In this document: positions 32,159 to 41,751 of the stretch, piece by piece
Layout: every line of letters begins with the position of its first letter
How positions within the stretch are numbered: position 1 is the stretch's first letter
DNA from: JBMOKT01 sp049323895
GTDB taxonomy: Bacteria > Bacillota > Peptococcia > Peptococcales > BICA1-8
Reading direction: 5' to 3'
Assembly: GCA_049323895.1 (NCBI GenBank)
Contig: JBMOKT010000013.1
Span: forward strand, 310,001-374,000
Length of the DNA: 64,000 nucleotides
Translations under genes and position numbers: made by a program
Notes under the pieces: model-generated
Database searches by the model: none
Told to the model about the DNA's origin: nothing
Seen by the model: the letters and a program-made list of their open reading frames with translations, nothing else

Positions 32159-34414
32159 CTAAAGTTGCCTTTTTATTTCCTCAAAAGTATATGCCTCAAG
32201 AATATCTCCTTCTTTTAAATCGTTAAAACGTTCTATGCCAATTCCACACTCAAATCCTGAAGCCACTTCACGCACATCATCCTTAAAACGTTTTAGTGAA
32301 GATAGTTCTCCATCGTGAATTACTACTCCATCCCTTACGATGCGAATTTTAGCATTGCGAAGAATCTTCCCATCGGTTACATAACAACCTGCAATGGTGC
32401 CCACCTTAGGAACCTTAAAAGTAGCCCTTATTTCAGCTTGCCCTAAATCTACTTCTTTTATTTCGGGAGAAAGCAAACCGCTCAATGCAGCCTTAACATC
32501 TTCAATGGCATCATATATTACTCTGTATGTTCTAATATCTATATCTTCTTTTTCCGAAGCTTTTTTAGCATTTGTATCAGGACGTACGTTAAAGCCGATA
32601 ATTATTGCATTGGAAGCCGTTGCCAGCATTACATCAGTTTCCTTTATGCCACCTACACCTGAGTGGATAATATTAACCCGAACTTCTTCATTGCTTAACT
32701 TTTCTAAGGATTGTTTAATAGCTTCAATTGAACCTTGGACATCTGCTTTAAGGACAATATTCAAATCCTTAACATCACCCTTCTTAATTTGGGCAAACAA
32801 GTCATCCAAGGATATCTTAGTCCTCCTTGTAATTTCTTCATGATGCTTTTCGTGCTGCCGTTTTTCCGCTACTTGCTTAGCTAATTTTTCATCCTCAACA
32901 GCAATAAAATCATCACCCGCACTGGGTACTTCAGATAATCCTAATATTTCTACCGGTGTGGAAGGCAGTGCACTTCTCATTTTCTTGCCTTTATGATCAA
33001 ACATGGCTCTAACCCTGCCTTGAGTACTGCCAACTATAAGAAAATCTCCAACATTGAGTGTTCCGTTTTGAACCAAAAGAGTTGCAACAGGACCCCGTCC
33101 TTTATCAAGCTTGGCTTCCACAACTGTACCACGGGCACTCCGGTTTTGATTGGCAGTAAGTTCCCCAACCTCCGCAACAAGTAATATCATCTCTAATAGA
33201 TTATCAATTCCTTCTCCTGTAATCGCGGAAACTGGTACCATAATAGTATCTCCGCCCCATTCCTCGGACACAAGACCATACTCGGTAAGTTCCTGCTTTA
33301 CCCTTTGGGGATTGCTATTTTGTTTATCTATTTTATTTATGGCTATAATAATTGGCACCTTGGCAGCTTTTGCATGATGTATTGCCTCTACAGTCTGGGG
33401 CATAACACCGTCATCTGCTGCAACAACTAAAATGGCAATATCTGTAATTTGCGCACCTCTGGCGCGCATAGCAGTAAAAGCTTCGTGACCTGGTGTATCT
33501 AGGAATGTTATTTTTTCTCCACGGATTTCTACCTGATATGCACCAATATGTTGTGTTATACCTCCGGCCTCTGTGGCAATAACATTTGTCTCCCTGATTT
33601 TATCCAGTAAAGAAGTCTTTCCATGGTCAACATGACCCATTATTGTAACTATCGGTGGTCTCGTTACTAAATCTTCAGGTTTATCTTGTACCTCCGTAAA
33701 GAGTTCCTCTTCTTTAGTCATTTTCACTTCTACAGTTGCCCCGAAATCTTCTGCGATAATAGTTGCAGTTTCAATATCCAACTCTTGGTTAATAGTAACC
33801 ATCGTACCCATGAGCATTAATTTTTTAATTACTTCTGTCGCTTTTTTACCAAGCTGGTGTGCTAAATCCTGCACACTTATGGTATTTTCTATTATTAGAT
33901 GTCTTTTAACTTCAGCAATTTCTTTAGAAGTATCCTTGTTAAAATTACCCTTATGTCTCCCCTTACCCTTGGGTCGATTTTTATTTCCAAATGATTTTAC
34001 ATTGGCAGCATCATTACCTTTTTTAGCTTTAATAGGTTGTTTATTTTTACTGTTATCTTTATACTGATATTCTTCAAATTTTTCTTGGCTTGTTTTATCC
34101 GTGTCACCAATTTGATTTTTTACAGGCTGAGGTTTTTTTTGCACTGCTTTAATGTTGGTATCTCCTTTGGTATGTAAATTTGGCTTTTTATCAACATGTG
34201 TAACTTCTTTTACAACTTCCTGTGTGACTTCCTTAGCAGATTCTTTTTTGTCATTTAAATTGATAACCATATTTTGAATGCGCTTGACCTCATGGGAAGG
34301 AATTGTACTCATATGATTTTTTACCGGAAGACCAAGATCAATCAATTTATCCAATAAATCCTTACTGCTAATTCCCATATCTTTAGCTAATTCATGAATC
34401 CTCTTTTTAGCCAT
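32159..34414 (-). CDS. infB: Translation initiation factor IF-2
   Basis: IF-2 (751 residues) is the GTPase that places initiator tRNA on the 30S subunit and promotes subunit joining. It begins with an IF2_N motif (RIHELAKDMGISSKDLLDKL), a charged linker (about 60-170), a second IF2_N motif and the G domain with GHVDHGKTS, DTPGHEAF and NKID, then domains II-IV. The ATG at 34414 follows GGGGGTG; the frame runs 13 codons further into ylxQ without a ribosome site. Confidence 0.98.
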   Translation of the reverse strand: MAKKRIHELAKDMGISSKDLLDKLIDLGLPVKNHMSTIPSHEVKRIQNMVINLNDKKESAKEVTQEVVKEVTHVDKKPNLHTKGDTNIKAVQKKPQPVKNQIGDTDKTSQEKFEEYQYKDNSKNKQPIKAKKGNDAANVKSFGNKNRPKGKGRHKGNFNKDTSKEIAEVKRHLIIENTISVQDLAHQLGKKATEVIKKLMLMGTMVTINQELDIETATIIAEDFGATVEVKMTKEEELFTEVQDKPEDLVTRPPIVTIMGHVDHGKTSLLDKIRETNVIATEAGGITQHIGAYQVEIRGEKITFLDTPGHEAFTAMRARGAQITDIAILVVAADDGVMPQTVEAIHHAKAAKVPIIIAINKIDKQNSNPQRVKQELTEYGLVSEEWGGDTIMVPVSAITGEGIDNLLEMILLVAEVGELTANQNRSARGTVVEAKLDKGRGPVATLLVQNGTLNVGDFLIVGSTQGRVRAMFDHKGKKMRSALPSTPVEILGLSEVPSAGDDFIAVEDEKLAKQVAEKRQHEKHHEEITRRTKISLDDLFAQIKKGDVKDLNIVLKADVQGSIEAIKQSLEKLSNEEVRVNIIHSGVGGIKETDVMLATASNAIIIGFNVRPDTNAKKASEKEDIDIRTYRVIYDAIEDVKAALSGLLSPEIKEVDLGQAEIRATFKVPKVGTIAGCYVTDGKILRNAKIRIVRDGVVIHDGELSSLKRFKDDVREVASGFECGIGIERFNDLKEGDILEAYTFEEIKRQL

Positions 34415-34430
34415 TAAATCACCCCCGTAT

Positions 34431-34736
34431 TTATTGATGCAATTGATTTGCAATCGAACTGGCCATTTTTTTATCTGTTATACCAATTAATGATCTTGGG
34501 GACATACCTATAGATATTCCTAAATCCCTTTTAGTACCTAAAATAAGAAGGGACAGTCCTTCCTGCTGGGAAATATAATTCCAGAACTTTTTACGGTTTT
34601 CTGACAAATCCTCAGCAATTATTAGCAATTCTATTTGTCCTTTTTTCAACAACGCCTTCACTGCAGATTCGCCTGAGACAAGTTTTCCTGACTTTTGGGC
34701 GAAACCTAATAAAGTATAAATGGAATTATCATTCAT
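34431..34736 (-). CDS. ylxQ: L7Ae/L30e family RNA-binding protein YlxQ
   Basis: A 101-residue protein of the L7Ae/L30e fold (LLGFAQKSGKLVSGESAVKALLKKG, LLIIAEDLSENRKKF), related to kink-turn-binding YbxF and RplGB. The precise role of YlxQ is not settled. It overlaps rnpM by eight bases and stands in the classic nusA-ylxR-ylxQ-infB order. Confidence 0.93.
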   Translation of the reverse strand: MNDNSIYTLLGFAQKSGKLVSGESAVKALLKKGQIELLIIAEDLSENRKKFWNYISQQEGLSLLILGTKRDLGISIGMSPRSLIGITDKKMASSIANQLHQ

Positions 34737-34992
34737 TAAAATTCTCCTGTAATTTATTATAAACTTCAGCGGGTATAGCTGTTTTTAGAGCCTTTTCAAG
34801 CTTTTTTGTTTTTTTGGTTTTCGCAAAACATTCCAGTTTAGTGCAAATATATGCGCCCCTCCCGGATTTTTTCCCTGTTTGATCTAGTAGTATCTCTCCC
34901 TCGGGGGTACGCACTATTCTTAGTAAATCCCGTTTATCAAACATGTTTTGACAGCCTATGCACATTCTTTGAGGAATTTTTTTTGGCAACAA
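34729..34992 (-). CDS. rnpM: YlxR family RNA-binding protein (RnpM)
   Basis: An 87-residue YlxR protein with the defining RMCIGCQNMFDKRDLLRIVR and GKKSGRGAYIC motifs. In B. subtilis YlxR binds the RNase P RNA and modulates its activity, hence the name RnpM; it has also been reported to affect transcription. It starts at the base next to the nusA stop. Confidence 0.94.
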   Translation of the reverse strand: MLPKKIPQRMCIGCQNMFDKRDLLRIVRTPEGEILLDQTGKKSGRGAYICTKLECFAKTKKTKKLEKALKTAIPAEVYNKLQENFNE

Positions 34993-36069
34993 TCATCCCT
35001 CCAAATCTTCACTGTCATTAAAAGAAATTCCCGCTTCTCTGGCTTGTGTCTCGCTTTTTATATCAATTTTCCAGCCCGTTAACTTTGCCGCGAGCCGGGC
35101 ATTTTGTCCTTCTTTACCAATTGCCAAAGATAATTGATAATCAGGAACAATTACACGGGCTTTTTTTTCATCCTCATTTACCTGTACATCCAATACTTTG
35201 GCTGGGCTTAATGAATTGGCTATGTATACTGCCATGTCCTTATCCCATTTTACAATATCAATTTTTTCTCCCCTCAACTCGTTTACGATTGTCTGTACCC
35301 TCATTCCTTTTGGTCCTACACAAGCACCTACAGGGTCTACATTCTCATCATGGGAGTATACAGCAATTTTAGAACGGGAACCCGCTTCCCGGGATACAGA
35401 TTTTATCTCTACTACACCATCATGTATCTCAGGCACCTCTAATTCAAACAGCCTTTTTAGTAATCCCGGATGTGTTCTGGAAACAATAATTTGGGGTCCT
35501 TTGGGAGTTTTTTTCACCTCAACTATATAGGCCTTCAGGCGCTCATGGGTATAATAAGCTTCACCCGGAATCTGTTCTGTAGGGGTAAGCACCGCTTCAG
35601 TTTTTCCCAAATCAATAAATACATTTTTTGCCTCAGTTCTTTGGATAGTACCTGTAACTATATCACTTTCCCTATTGGCAAACTGGTCATATATCAGACT
35701 ACGTTCAGCCTCTCTTATCCTCTGCACAACAACCTGCTTGGCTGTCTGAGCAGCAATTCTCCCAAAATTTTTGGGAGTTACTTCCGTTTCAACTACATCA
35801 TCGATTTCATAATTAGGGTTTATTGTTCTCGCTTCTTGCAGTCCAATTTCTATTCGGTCATCCTCCACATGTTCAACAACCTGTCTACGGGCATAAACTT
35901 TAATTTCTCCTGTTATGCGGTCAATTATTACCCTGACATTTTGTAATGAACCAAAGTTTTTCTTGTATGCTGATATTAAAGCAGCCTCAATGGCCTCAAT
36001 TATAATTTCCGCATCAACACCTTTTTCTTTTTCCAAATCCCTTAATGCTTCAATAAGTTCCAAATTCAC
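34993..36069 (-). CDS. nusA: Transcription termination/antitermination factor NusA
   Basis: NusA (358 residues) binds RNA polymerase and nascent RNA and influences pausing, termination and antitermination. It has the N-terminal polymerase-binding domain, an S1 domain (IVTGTIQRTEAKNVFIDLG) and two KH domains (VGACVGPKGMRVQTIVNELRGEKIDIV; LAIGKEGQNARLAAKLTGWKIDI). The length is typical for Firmicutes, which lack the C-terminal acidic repeats of E. coli NusA. Confidence 0.97.
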   Translation of the reverse strand: MNLELIEALRDLEKEKGVDAEIIIEAIEAALISAYKKNFGSLQNVRVIIDRITGEIKVYARRQVVEHVEDDRIEIGLQEARTINPNYEIDDVVETEVTPKNFGRIAAQTAKQVVVQRIREAERSLIYDQFANRESDIVTGTIQRTEAKNVFIDLGKTEAVLTPTEQIPGEAYYTHERLKAYIVEVKKTPKGPQIIVSRTHPGLLKRLFELEVPEIHDGVVEIKSVSREAGSRSKIAVYSHDENVDPVGACVGPKGMRVQTIVNELRGEKIDIVKWDKDMAVYIANSLSPAKVLDVQVNEDEKKARVIVPDYQLSLAIGKEGQNARLAAKLTGWKIDIKSETQAREAGISFNDSEDLEG

Positions 36070-36095
36070 TCCGATAACCTCCTATTATTTAATTG

Positions 36096-36551
36096 TTAAT
36101 CCTGCCATACTAAATTTGCTTTGGAAATTTTGTCCCTTGGAATGTTTACCTGATCTTGTCCAACTTTCACAAAAATTTCTTGTTGGTCAGCACTAATTAA
36201 TTCCCCAATAAATTTTTTCTTACCCTCTATTGCGACAAAGGTTTTAACTTGTATCATACTTCCCTGAAATCTTATAAAATCCTTTGTTGTTTTTAATGGT
36301 CTTTCAATACCTGGCGATGATACTTCTAAGTGATAGGACTGAAGAATCAGGTCCTTTTCGTCAAGTTCTTTATCAACCAAACGGCTGATTTTTTCACAAT
36401 CTTCTAGGTCAATCCCATTTTCTTTATCTATATATATCCGTAAAAACCACTCCTGTCCTTCTTTTACAAACTCAACATCTACCAATTCCATATTATTTTG
36501 TTCTATAATGGGTTGTGCTATTTCACTTACCACATCTTCTATCTTTGCCAT
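36096..36551 (-). CDS. rimP: Ribosome maturation factor RimP
   Basis: RimP (151 residues) acts in 30S subunit maturation. Recognisable segments are ELVDVEFVKEGQEWFLRIYIDKENGIDLEDCE and YHLEVSSPGIERPLKTTKDF. It is the first gene of the rimP-nusA-rnpM-ylxQ-infB-rbfA-nrnA-truB-ribF operon. The gap to polC (36552-36736) holds a strong hairpin; I see no convincing consensus promoter there, though one must lie nearby if the hairpin terminates. Confidence 0.96.
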   Translation of the reverse strand: MAKIEDVVSEIAQPIIEQNNMELVDVEFVKEGQEWFLRIYIDKENGIDLEDCEKISRLVDKELDEKDLILQSYHLEVSSPGIERPLKTTKDFIRFQGSMIQVKTFVAIEGKKKFIGELISADQQEIFVKVGQDQVNIPRDKISKANLVWQD

Positions 36552-36635
36552 ATAGACACTTCCTTTCTATTTTTCGTAACCTTTATCTTTTACAGTATTT
36601 GTAAGTTGTATACAGATTGAAGCAACAATAATAGT

Positions 36636-36661
36636 AAAGAGTGGGCACAAACCCACTCTTT
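36636..36661 (-). terminator. Hairpin between polC and rimP
   Basis: Ten-base perfect arms (36636-36645 / 36652-36661) with a six-base loop. Only three T residues follow on the minus strand, so termination may be partial. Confidence 0.65.
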
Positions 36662-36736
36662 TAGCATACAAATTATCACACACTTCTTAACCCAATTCCA
36701 AAATTAGTATATCATAACCTGCAACAATTGGCAACA

Positions 36737-39700
36737 TTAACTAAATAGGGCAATCTGGTCAGTTTCAGGTAAGCCTTTTAGGCACCCATGATTCTGCAGT
36801 GTTTCAATAACCGTTTTGCTCAGTTTACCCCTAATTCGTAAATCTTCTATAGAAGTAAAGTGGTATTCCTCCCTGGCCTTTACTATGTTTTCGGCAGCAG
36901 TTACGCCTACACCCTGGAGCCCAGCAAAAGGAGGAAATAGTGCGTTGTCCTCAATGATAAACTGTTGGGCCTGGGATTTTAGGAGGTCTACTTTGGAAAA
37001 GCTGAATCCACGCAGATAAAACTCCAAAGCTAATTCTAAAATTGTTAACAGCTTATTTTCTTTTGCAGTTACCCCATTACCCTTCTCCTGGATTTGGGAA
37101 ATTGCCCTGCGGACTTCGCTTAATCCACTGCATATTAATTCCGCATCAAATTCATCGGCACGAACAGTAAAAAAAGTTGCGTAAAAAGCTAGGGGGGAAT
37201 TTATCTTAAAGTAGGCAATTCTAAAGGCCATCATCACATATGCAACTGCATGGGCTTTAGGAAACATGTATTTAATTTTTTTACAAGATTCAATATACCA
37301 TTGGGGAACCTGATTGTTTTTCATAACAGTTTCCTGTTCACCAGACACACCTTGCCCTTTTCTCACAGATTCCATTATTTTAAAAGCCCCACTGGATTCT
37401 ACACCCTTGTGGATTAAAAAGGTCATTATATCATCCCTGGCTGATATGGCTTCAGATAACTTTGCCGTTCCACTTTTTATTAAATCCTGAGCATTATTCA
37501 GCCAAACATCGGTTCCATGGGAAAAGCCACTTATACGGACTAGCTCGGAAAAGGTTTTGGGCTTAGTATCCTCCAACATTTGCCGGACAAATTTAGTCCC
37601 AAACTCAGGTATGCCATATGTACCTACGGTGGAGCCAAGTTCTTGAGGTAATAGTCCTAATTTTTCTGTAGATGAAAAAATACTCATTGTATCCCTGTCA
37701 TCTAAAGGTATAATCCGTGCATCAAACCCTGTCAGATCTTCCAGCATTTTTATTACAGTGGGGTCATCATGACCAAGAATATCTAATTTTACTAATCTGC
37801 TGCTTATAGAGTGATAATCAAAATGGGTAGTAATTGTCTCTGAGTTTTGGTCATCAGCCGGCCTCTGCAAGGGCGTAAAATTATGAATATCAATGCCCTT
37901 AGGAACCACCATTAAACCACCGGGGTGCTGACCTGTGGTTTTCTTTACACCGGTACAACCTTCAACCAAACGATTAACTTCTGCTGCTTTCTTATATTGG
38001 GATCTTTCGTCCAGATAGTTTTTTACAAATCCAAAAGCTGTTCTGGTGGCAATGGTGGAAATAGTACCTGCTCTAAATACATTCTCTTTACCAAAAAGTT
38101 CTTCAGTATATTTGTGTGCTCTGGGCTGGTATTCACCTGAAAAATTTAAGTCAATATCAGGTACTTTATCACCCTTGAAGCCTAAAAAAACTTCAAAAGG
38201 TATATCGTGTCCGTCCTTAATCAGCTTTTTCCCGCATTGGGGGCACTCTTTATCAGGAAGGTCCGCACCTGAACCATATGAACCATCTGTAATAAATTCA
38301 GTATAAAAACAGGATGAACATCTATAATGGGCTGCTAATGGATTAACTTCTGTTATACCTGTTAAAGTAGCTACAAAGGATGACCCTACTGAACCCCTTG
38401 AACCTACCAGATATCCATCGTCATTAGACTTTTTTACTAACTTATGGGCAATTAAATATAGTACAGCAAAACCATTATTTATAATGGAATCTAATTCTTT
38501 TTTTATCCTTTTTTCAACAATCTCAGGGAGGTTAGGTCCATATAAATAATGAGCTGTTTCATATGTAAGTTTGATAATTTCATCTTCTGCACCAGGTATT
38601 TCCGGTGGATAAAATTCATCGGGAATAGGTTTTAAATTCTCCACCTGTAAGGCTATTTGCTTAGGATTAGTAATTACTACCTCAACAGCAGCCTCTTTCT
38701 CTAAATATTCAAATTCTGCCAGCATTTCTTCAGTGGTTCTAAAATATAAAGGTGCTTGTTGGTCAGCATCAGTAAATCCTTTCCCGGCCATCAGAATTCT
38801 CCGGAATACTTCGTCTTCAGGATTGGCAAAATGGACGTCACCGGTTGCTACAACTAGCTTACCTATTCTTTTTCCTAGTTGGTACAAATCCATGTTAAGC
38901 TGGTTTAAATCTTTTTCTGAATCAACCTGACCGTTGCGAATTAAAAACTCATTATTCCCAATAGGCTGAATTTCAATAAAATCATAAAAAGATGCTATAT
39001 CTTCTAAACCCTTTATATCTTTTTTATTTTCTAAATAAAACTGAATTAACTCACCTGCTTCACAGGCACTTCCAATTATCAGCCCTTCCCTTCTAGCTGC
39101 CAACAGGCTTTTTGGTATCCTAGGCACCCTGCTAAAATACTGGAGGTGAGAGTCTGAAATGAGAGAGTACAAATTTTTTAAGCCTGCAGCATTTTTAACT
39201 AACAAAATACAATGGTAGTTTGGAATTTTCCCATTATAATTAAGACCATCATCATAAATATAGGCTTCAGTACCATAGATAATTTTTATCTTATATTTTT
39301 GTCCTGTTTCATAGGCTTCAGGAAAAGCCTGGACAACACCATGATCTGTAATGGCAATTGCTTCATGCCCCCATTGGGCAGCCATTTTAACCAAATCCTT
39401 AGCGGAGGCTACTCCGTCCATACTGCTCATTTTTGTATGCAAATGCAGTTCAACCCGTTTATCCTTTGCAGAATCATGCCGCCCCTGGAATTGTTCTGAA
39501 TTAATATCATAAACCAGCATAGTCAATTCCTGACTAAACTTGTCTATTTGCACCGTTCCCCTTATTTTTAATTGTTTGCTCTCCCTTATCTTTTGGGTAA
39601 CCTCCTCAATTTCCTTTAGCTCCTTAATCAATTTGCAATTGATGGAGTCCTTTAAGTCAGTTAAATTAAAAATTAAGATGCCCCTGCCGGTTTTCAATTC

Positions 39701-40417
39701 TTTAACCTCTATATTAAAGGGTTGTCCAACGATTATAACATTGGGTTCCTCCTCAACAATTTCACTGATAATTTTACTGCTGCCCTTTATCTGCTTGCCA
39801 AAAATAATATTTGAGGTGCTCGGTTTAACAGTTTCCTGTTTCTCCTTTTTATTAGGAACAACAGACACCGGCGCCTGATATTTATGCTTATTCTCTATTA
39901 TCACAGGTTTAATTTGCTCATCCCATTTTAGGCTTATAGAAATATTTTGTTGGACCAAATCAAAAAAAAGTTTTTCCAAAAAAGGTATACAGCCTTTTTT
40001 AGATAAATAATTTACACCCATCATAGAGCCAAGGAAAATCTCTAGTCTATTTTCCCCCTCCGTGCGCCAATAGGAATTAGACATCCAACCACAAGCACTG
40101 GGATACCTTTGACTAATCTCTGCTAATAGATAACTCCAGTTTTCCTCTACAAATGTTGAGAGGGAAGATATTTGCTTAAGCTTAGGTTTAAAAATCACCT
40201 TTTCTATATGGGGTAAAAATGTTTTTGCGTATTTACTACAGCTCCTAAGGAAACTGCCGGAAGGTATCTGGGTACAGTAAAAATAGATTTCCCAAGTATT
40301 ATTAACTTGGGAAACTTCAACCTTATGAATATTTAGATTGTTAAAAAACCCTCTGATTTCTAGTGGAATATCATTACCATTGCCTGTTAAAATTTTAGAA
40401 AAAATATTTTCGGTCAT
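36737..40417 (-). CDS. polC: DNA polymerase III PolC without the exonuclease domain
   Basis: The Gram-positive replicative polymerase. In order: N-terminal domain (1-200), OB domain (about 225-310), first PHP part (HLHTKMSSMDG at 325-335, ITDHG at 356-360), second PHP part (YHCILLVKN from 401), polymerase core with VGSRGSVGSS, zinc ribbon cysteines C700, C703, C725 and C728, and catalytic PDIDLNF (D754, D756). The C-terminus ends normally. At 1226 residues it is about 200 shorter than usual PolC: between YIYDDG (386-391) and YHCILLV (401), where the 3'-5' exonuclease domain with FDVETTG normally stands, only about ten residues remain. The reading frame is continuous, so this is a clean domain loss. 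Confidence 0.95.
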   Translation of the reverse strand: MTENIFSKILTGNGNDIPLEIRGFFNNLNIHKVEVSQVNNTWEIYFYCTQIPSGSFLRSCSKYAKTFLPHIEKVIFKPKLKQISSLSTFVEENWSYLLAEISQRYPSACGWMSNSYWRTEGENRLEIFLGSMMGVNYLSKKGCIPFLEKLFFDLVQQNISISLKWDEQIKPVIIENKHKYQAPVSVVPNKKEKQETVKPSTSNIIFGKQIKGSSKIISEIVEEEPNVIIVGQPFNIEVKELKTGRGILIFNLTDLKDSINCKLIKELKEIEEVTQKIRESKQLKIRGTVQIDKFSQELTMLVYDINSEQFQGRHDSAKDKRVELHLHTKMSSMDGVASAKDLVKMAAQWGHEAIAITDHGVVQAFPEAYETGQKYKIKIIYGTEAYIYDDGLNYNGKIPNYHCILLVKNAAGLKNLYSLISDSHLQYFSRVPRIPKSLLAARREGLIIGSACEAGELIQFYLENKKDIKGLEDIASFYDFIEIQPIGNNEFLIRNGQVDSEKDLNQLNMDLYQLGKRIGKLVVATGDVHFANPEDEVFRRILMAGKGFTDADQQAPLYFRTTEEMLAEFEYLEKEAAVEVVITNPKQIALQVENLKPIPDEFYPPEIPGAEDEIIKLTYETAHYLYGPNLPEIVEKRIKKELDSIINNGFAVLYLIAHKLVKKSNDDGYLVGSRGSVGSSFVATLTGITEVNPLAAHYRCSSCFYTEFITDGSYGSGADLPDKECPQCGKKLIKDGHDIPFEVFLGFKGDKVPDIDLNFSGEYQPRAHKYTEELFGKENVFRAGTISTIATRTAFGFVKNYLDERSQYKKAAEVNRLVEGCTGVKKTTGQHPGGLMVVPKGIDIHNFTPLQRPADDQNSETITTHFDYHSISSRLVKLDILGHDDPTVIKMLEDLTGFDARIIPLDDRDTMSIFSSTEKLGLLPQELGSTVGTYGIPEFGTKFVRQMLEDTKPKTFSELVRISGFSHGTDVWLNNAQDLIKSGTAKLSEAISARDDIMTFLIHKGVESSGAFKIMESVRKGQGVSGEQETVMKNNQVPQWYIESCKKIKYMFPKAHAVAYVMMAFRIAYFKINSPLAFYATFFTVRADEFDAELICSGLSEVRRAISQIQEKGNGVTAKENKLLTILELALEFYLRGFSFSKVDLLKSQAQQFIIEDNALFPPFAGLQGVGVTAAENIVKAREEYHFTSIEDLRIRGKLSKTVIETLQNHGCLKGLPETDQIALFS

Positions 40418-40429
40418 TTACAACCTCCA

Positions 40430-41098
40430 CTACTCCAGCTTCACTTTATGAACACCTTGGAGGTGTTCCAAGGTAGTTGTAATTTTTTGGGGGTCTCCTG
40501 TTGCTGGCAGCTTAAGGAGCATCTCTAATTGGATTGCTTTATCTTCAGTTTTTTCCCTAACCAATTTAATGCTTTTGATACTTACTTCCAAATCTCCTAA
40601 AGTGCTGCAAACAAGACCTATTTGCCCAGGACGATCATCCATCTGCACATTTAAGTATTGCAGCCTTTTTTTACTACTCACGACATTTTCCAGTTTAATA
40701 AAGTATACCAAAGAAATATAAACAATTATTGTAGTAGCTAACGCAGCCAAATATGCACCCGCGCCCACAGCCAAACCAATTCCCGCAACAACCCACAGAG
40801 TGGCAGCAGTAGTCAAGCCCCGGACATTTACGCCTGAACGCATTATAGTTCCGGCACCTAGAAAACCGATACCACTTACCACCTGGGCTGCAATCCGACC
40901 AGGGTCAATATTAGTATACTCCCTATATTCCATGAACATCGAGATGGAAACTATCATGATTAAAGAGGCACCTACAGAAACCAGGGTATGTGTCCTAAAT
41001 CCGGCAGCTTTATTAAGGGCCTCCCTTTCCAGACCAATGACCCCTCCAAGAACAGCCGCTAGGATTAGTCTGATAACCATTTCTAATTCCCATATCAT
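40430..41098 (-). CDS. MgtC/SapB family membrane protein
   Basis: A 222-residue protein with an N-terminal MgtC domain of about four membrane helices (LILAAVLGGVIGLERE and AGFRTHTLVSVGASLIMIVS are the signature; SGIGFLGAGTIMR follows) and a C-terminal ACT-like domain (about 145-220). MgtC proteins are linked to magnesium limitation, membrane potential and virulence in other bacteria; the role in Firmicutes is unclear. The ATG at 41098 has GAGGTG six bases upstream. The gene sits between the glycosyltransferase and polC and is not part of the usual block. Confidence 0.85.
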   Translation of the reverse strand: MIWELEMVIRLILAAVLGGVIGLEREALNKAAGFRTHTLVSVGASLIMIVSISMFMEYREYTNIDPGRIAAQVVSGIGFLGAGTIMRSGVNVRGLTTAATLWVVAGIGLAVGAGAYLAALATTIIVYISLVYFIKLENVVSSKKRLQYLNVQMDDRPGQIGLVCSTLGDLEVSIKSIKLVREKTEDKAIQLEMLLKLPATGDPQKITTTLEHLQGVHKVKLE

Positions 41099-41109
41099 AA
41101 GAATCACCT

Positions 41110-41733
41110 CTAACTATGGGTCACATTCTTGGCAATCTCCCAATACATTTTTAGCCGGTAGGCAAAACCTTTAACAAGTCCTAATTTTTCTTCTTTCATT
41201 ACATGGGACAATTCCTTTAAGATTACCTCTTTAACCCTCAGGTTATGATGTGCTGCATACTTTGTCAATGCCACTTCAACACCAAAGCGGGAAACATGTA
41301 GATTATTTATCTTAAACAAGTGTTCTTTTTTAATAATCCTTTGTCCAGATAGAAAAGGAGCAACTACCTGTGCCAGGTCAGTGGTTTTTCTTCCACTGTC
41401 AAAGATACCCACTACCATGTCGTATCCTTCTATTTTATTAAGCATGACCTCAACATGTTCCTTTTTTAGACCAATTAAATCCGCATCCAAAAAAAGAATT
41501 AGGTTATTTTTTGCATCCTGCGCACCTTTTAACATTGCACCGCCTTTTCCGATATTTTCTGAAAGGGCAATAAGTTTTACGGGATATTTTTTTACAATAT
41601 TTACAGTACCATCAGTTGAACCATCGCTGACAACAATAATTTCTTCTATTTGATTAGACTCTAGTAATACGTCTAGTACATGCCCAATATATTTTTCTTC
41701 GTTATAAGCTGGAATAACGGCACTGATTTTCAT
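41110..41733 (-). CDS. Family 2 glycosyltransferase
   Basis: A 207-residue GT-A fold transferase. The N-terminus SAVIPAYNEEKYIGHVL, the SDGSTDGT nucleotide-sugar motif and the metal-binding LFLDADL are all present, followed by a short acceptor domain with a KGFAYRLKMYWE end. It lacks membrane helices, so it is probably cytoplasmic or peripheral. The acceptor is unknown. It lies between proS and the mgtC-like gene, outside the conserved Bacillus order, and may be an inserted pair with mgtC. Confidence 0.82.
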   Translation of the reverse strand: MKISAVIPAYNEEKYIGHVLDVLLESNQIEEIIVVSDGSTDGTVNIVKKYPVKLIALSENIGKGGAMLKGAQDAKNNLILFLDADLIGLKKEHVEVMLNKIEGYDMVVGIFDSGRKTTDLAQVVAPFLSGQRIIKKEHLFKINNLHVSRFGVEVALTKYAAHHNLRVKEVILKELSHVMKEEKLGLVKGFAYRLKMYWEIAKNVTHS

Positions 41734-41751
41734 AAGCAGAACCTCCGCAAC

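Noticed and set aside
36552..36735. Consensus promoter for rimP
   Set aside because: TTGCTT is present but no -10 hexamer stands at a proper distance; the call would be a guess.
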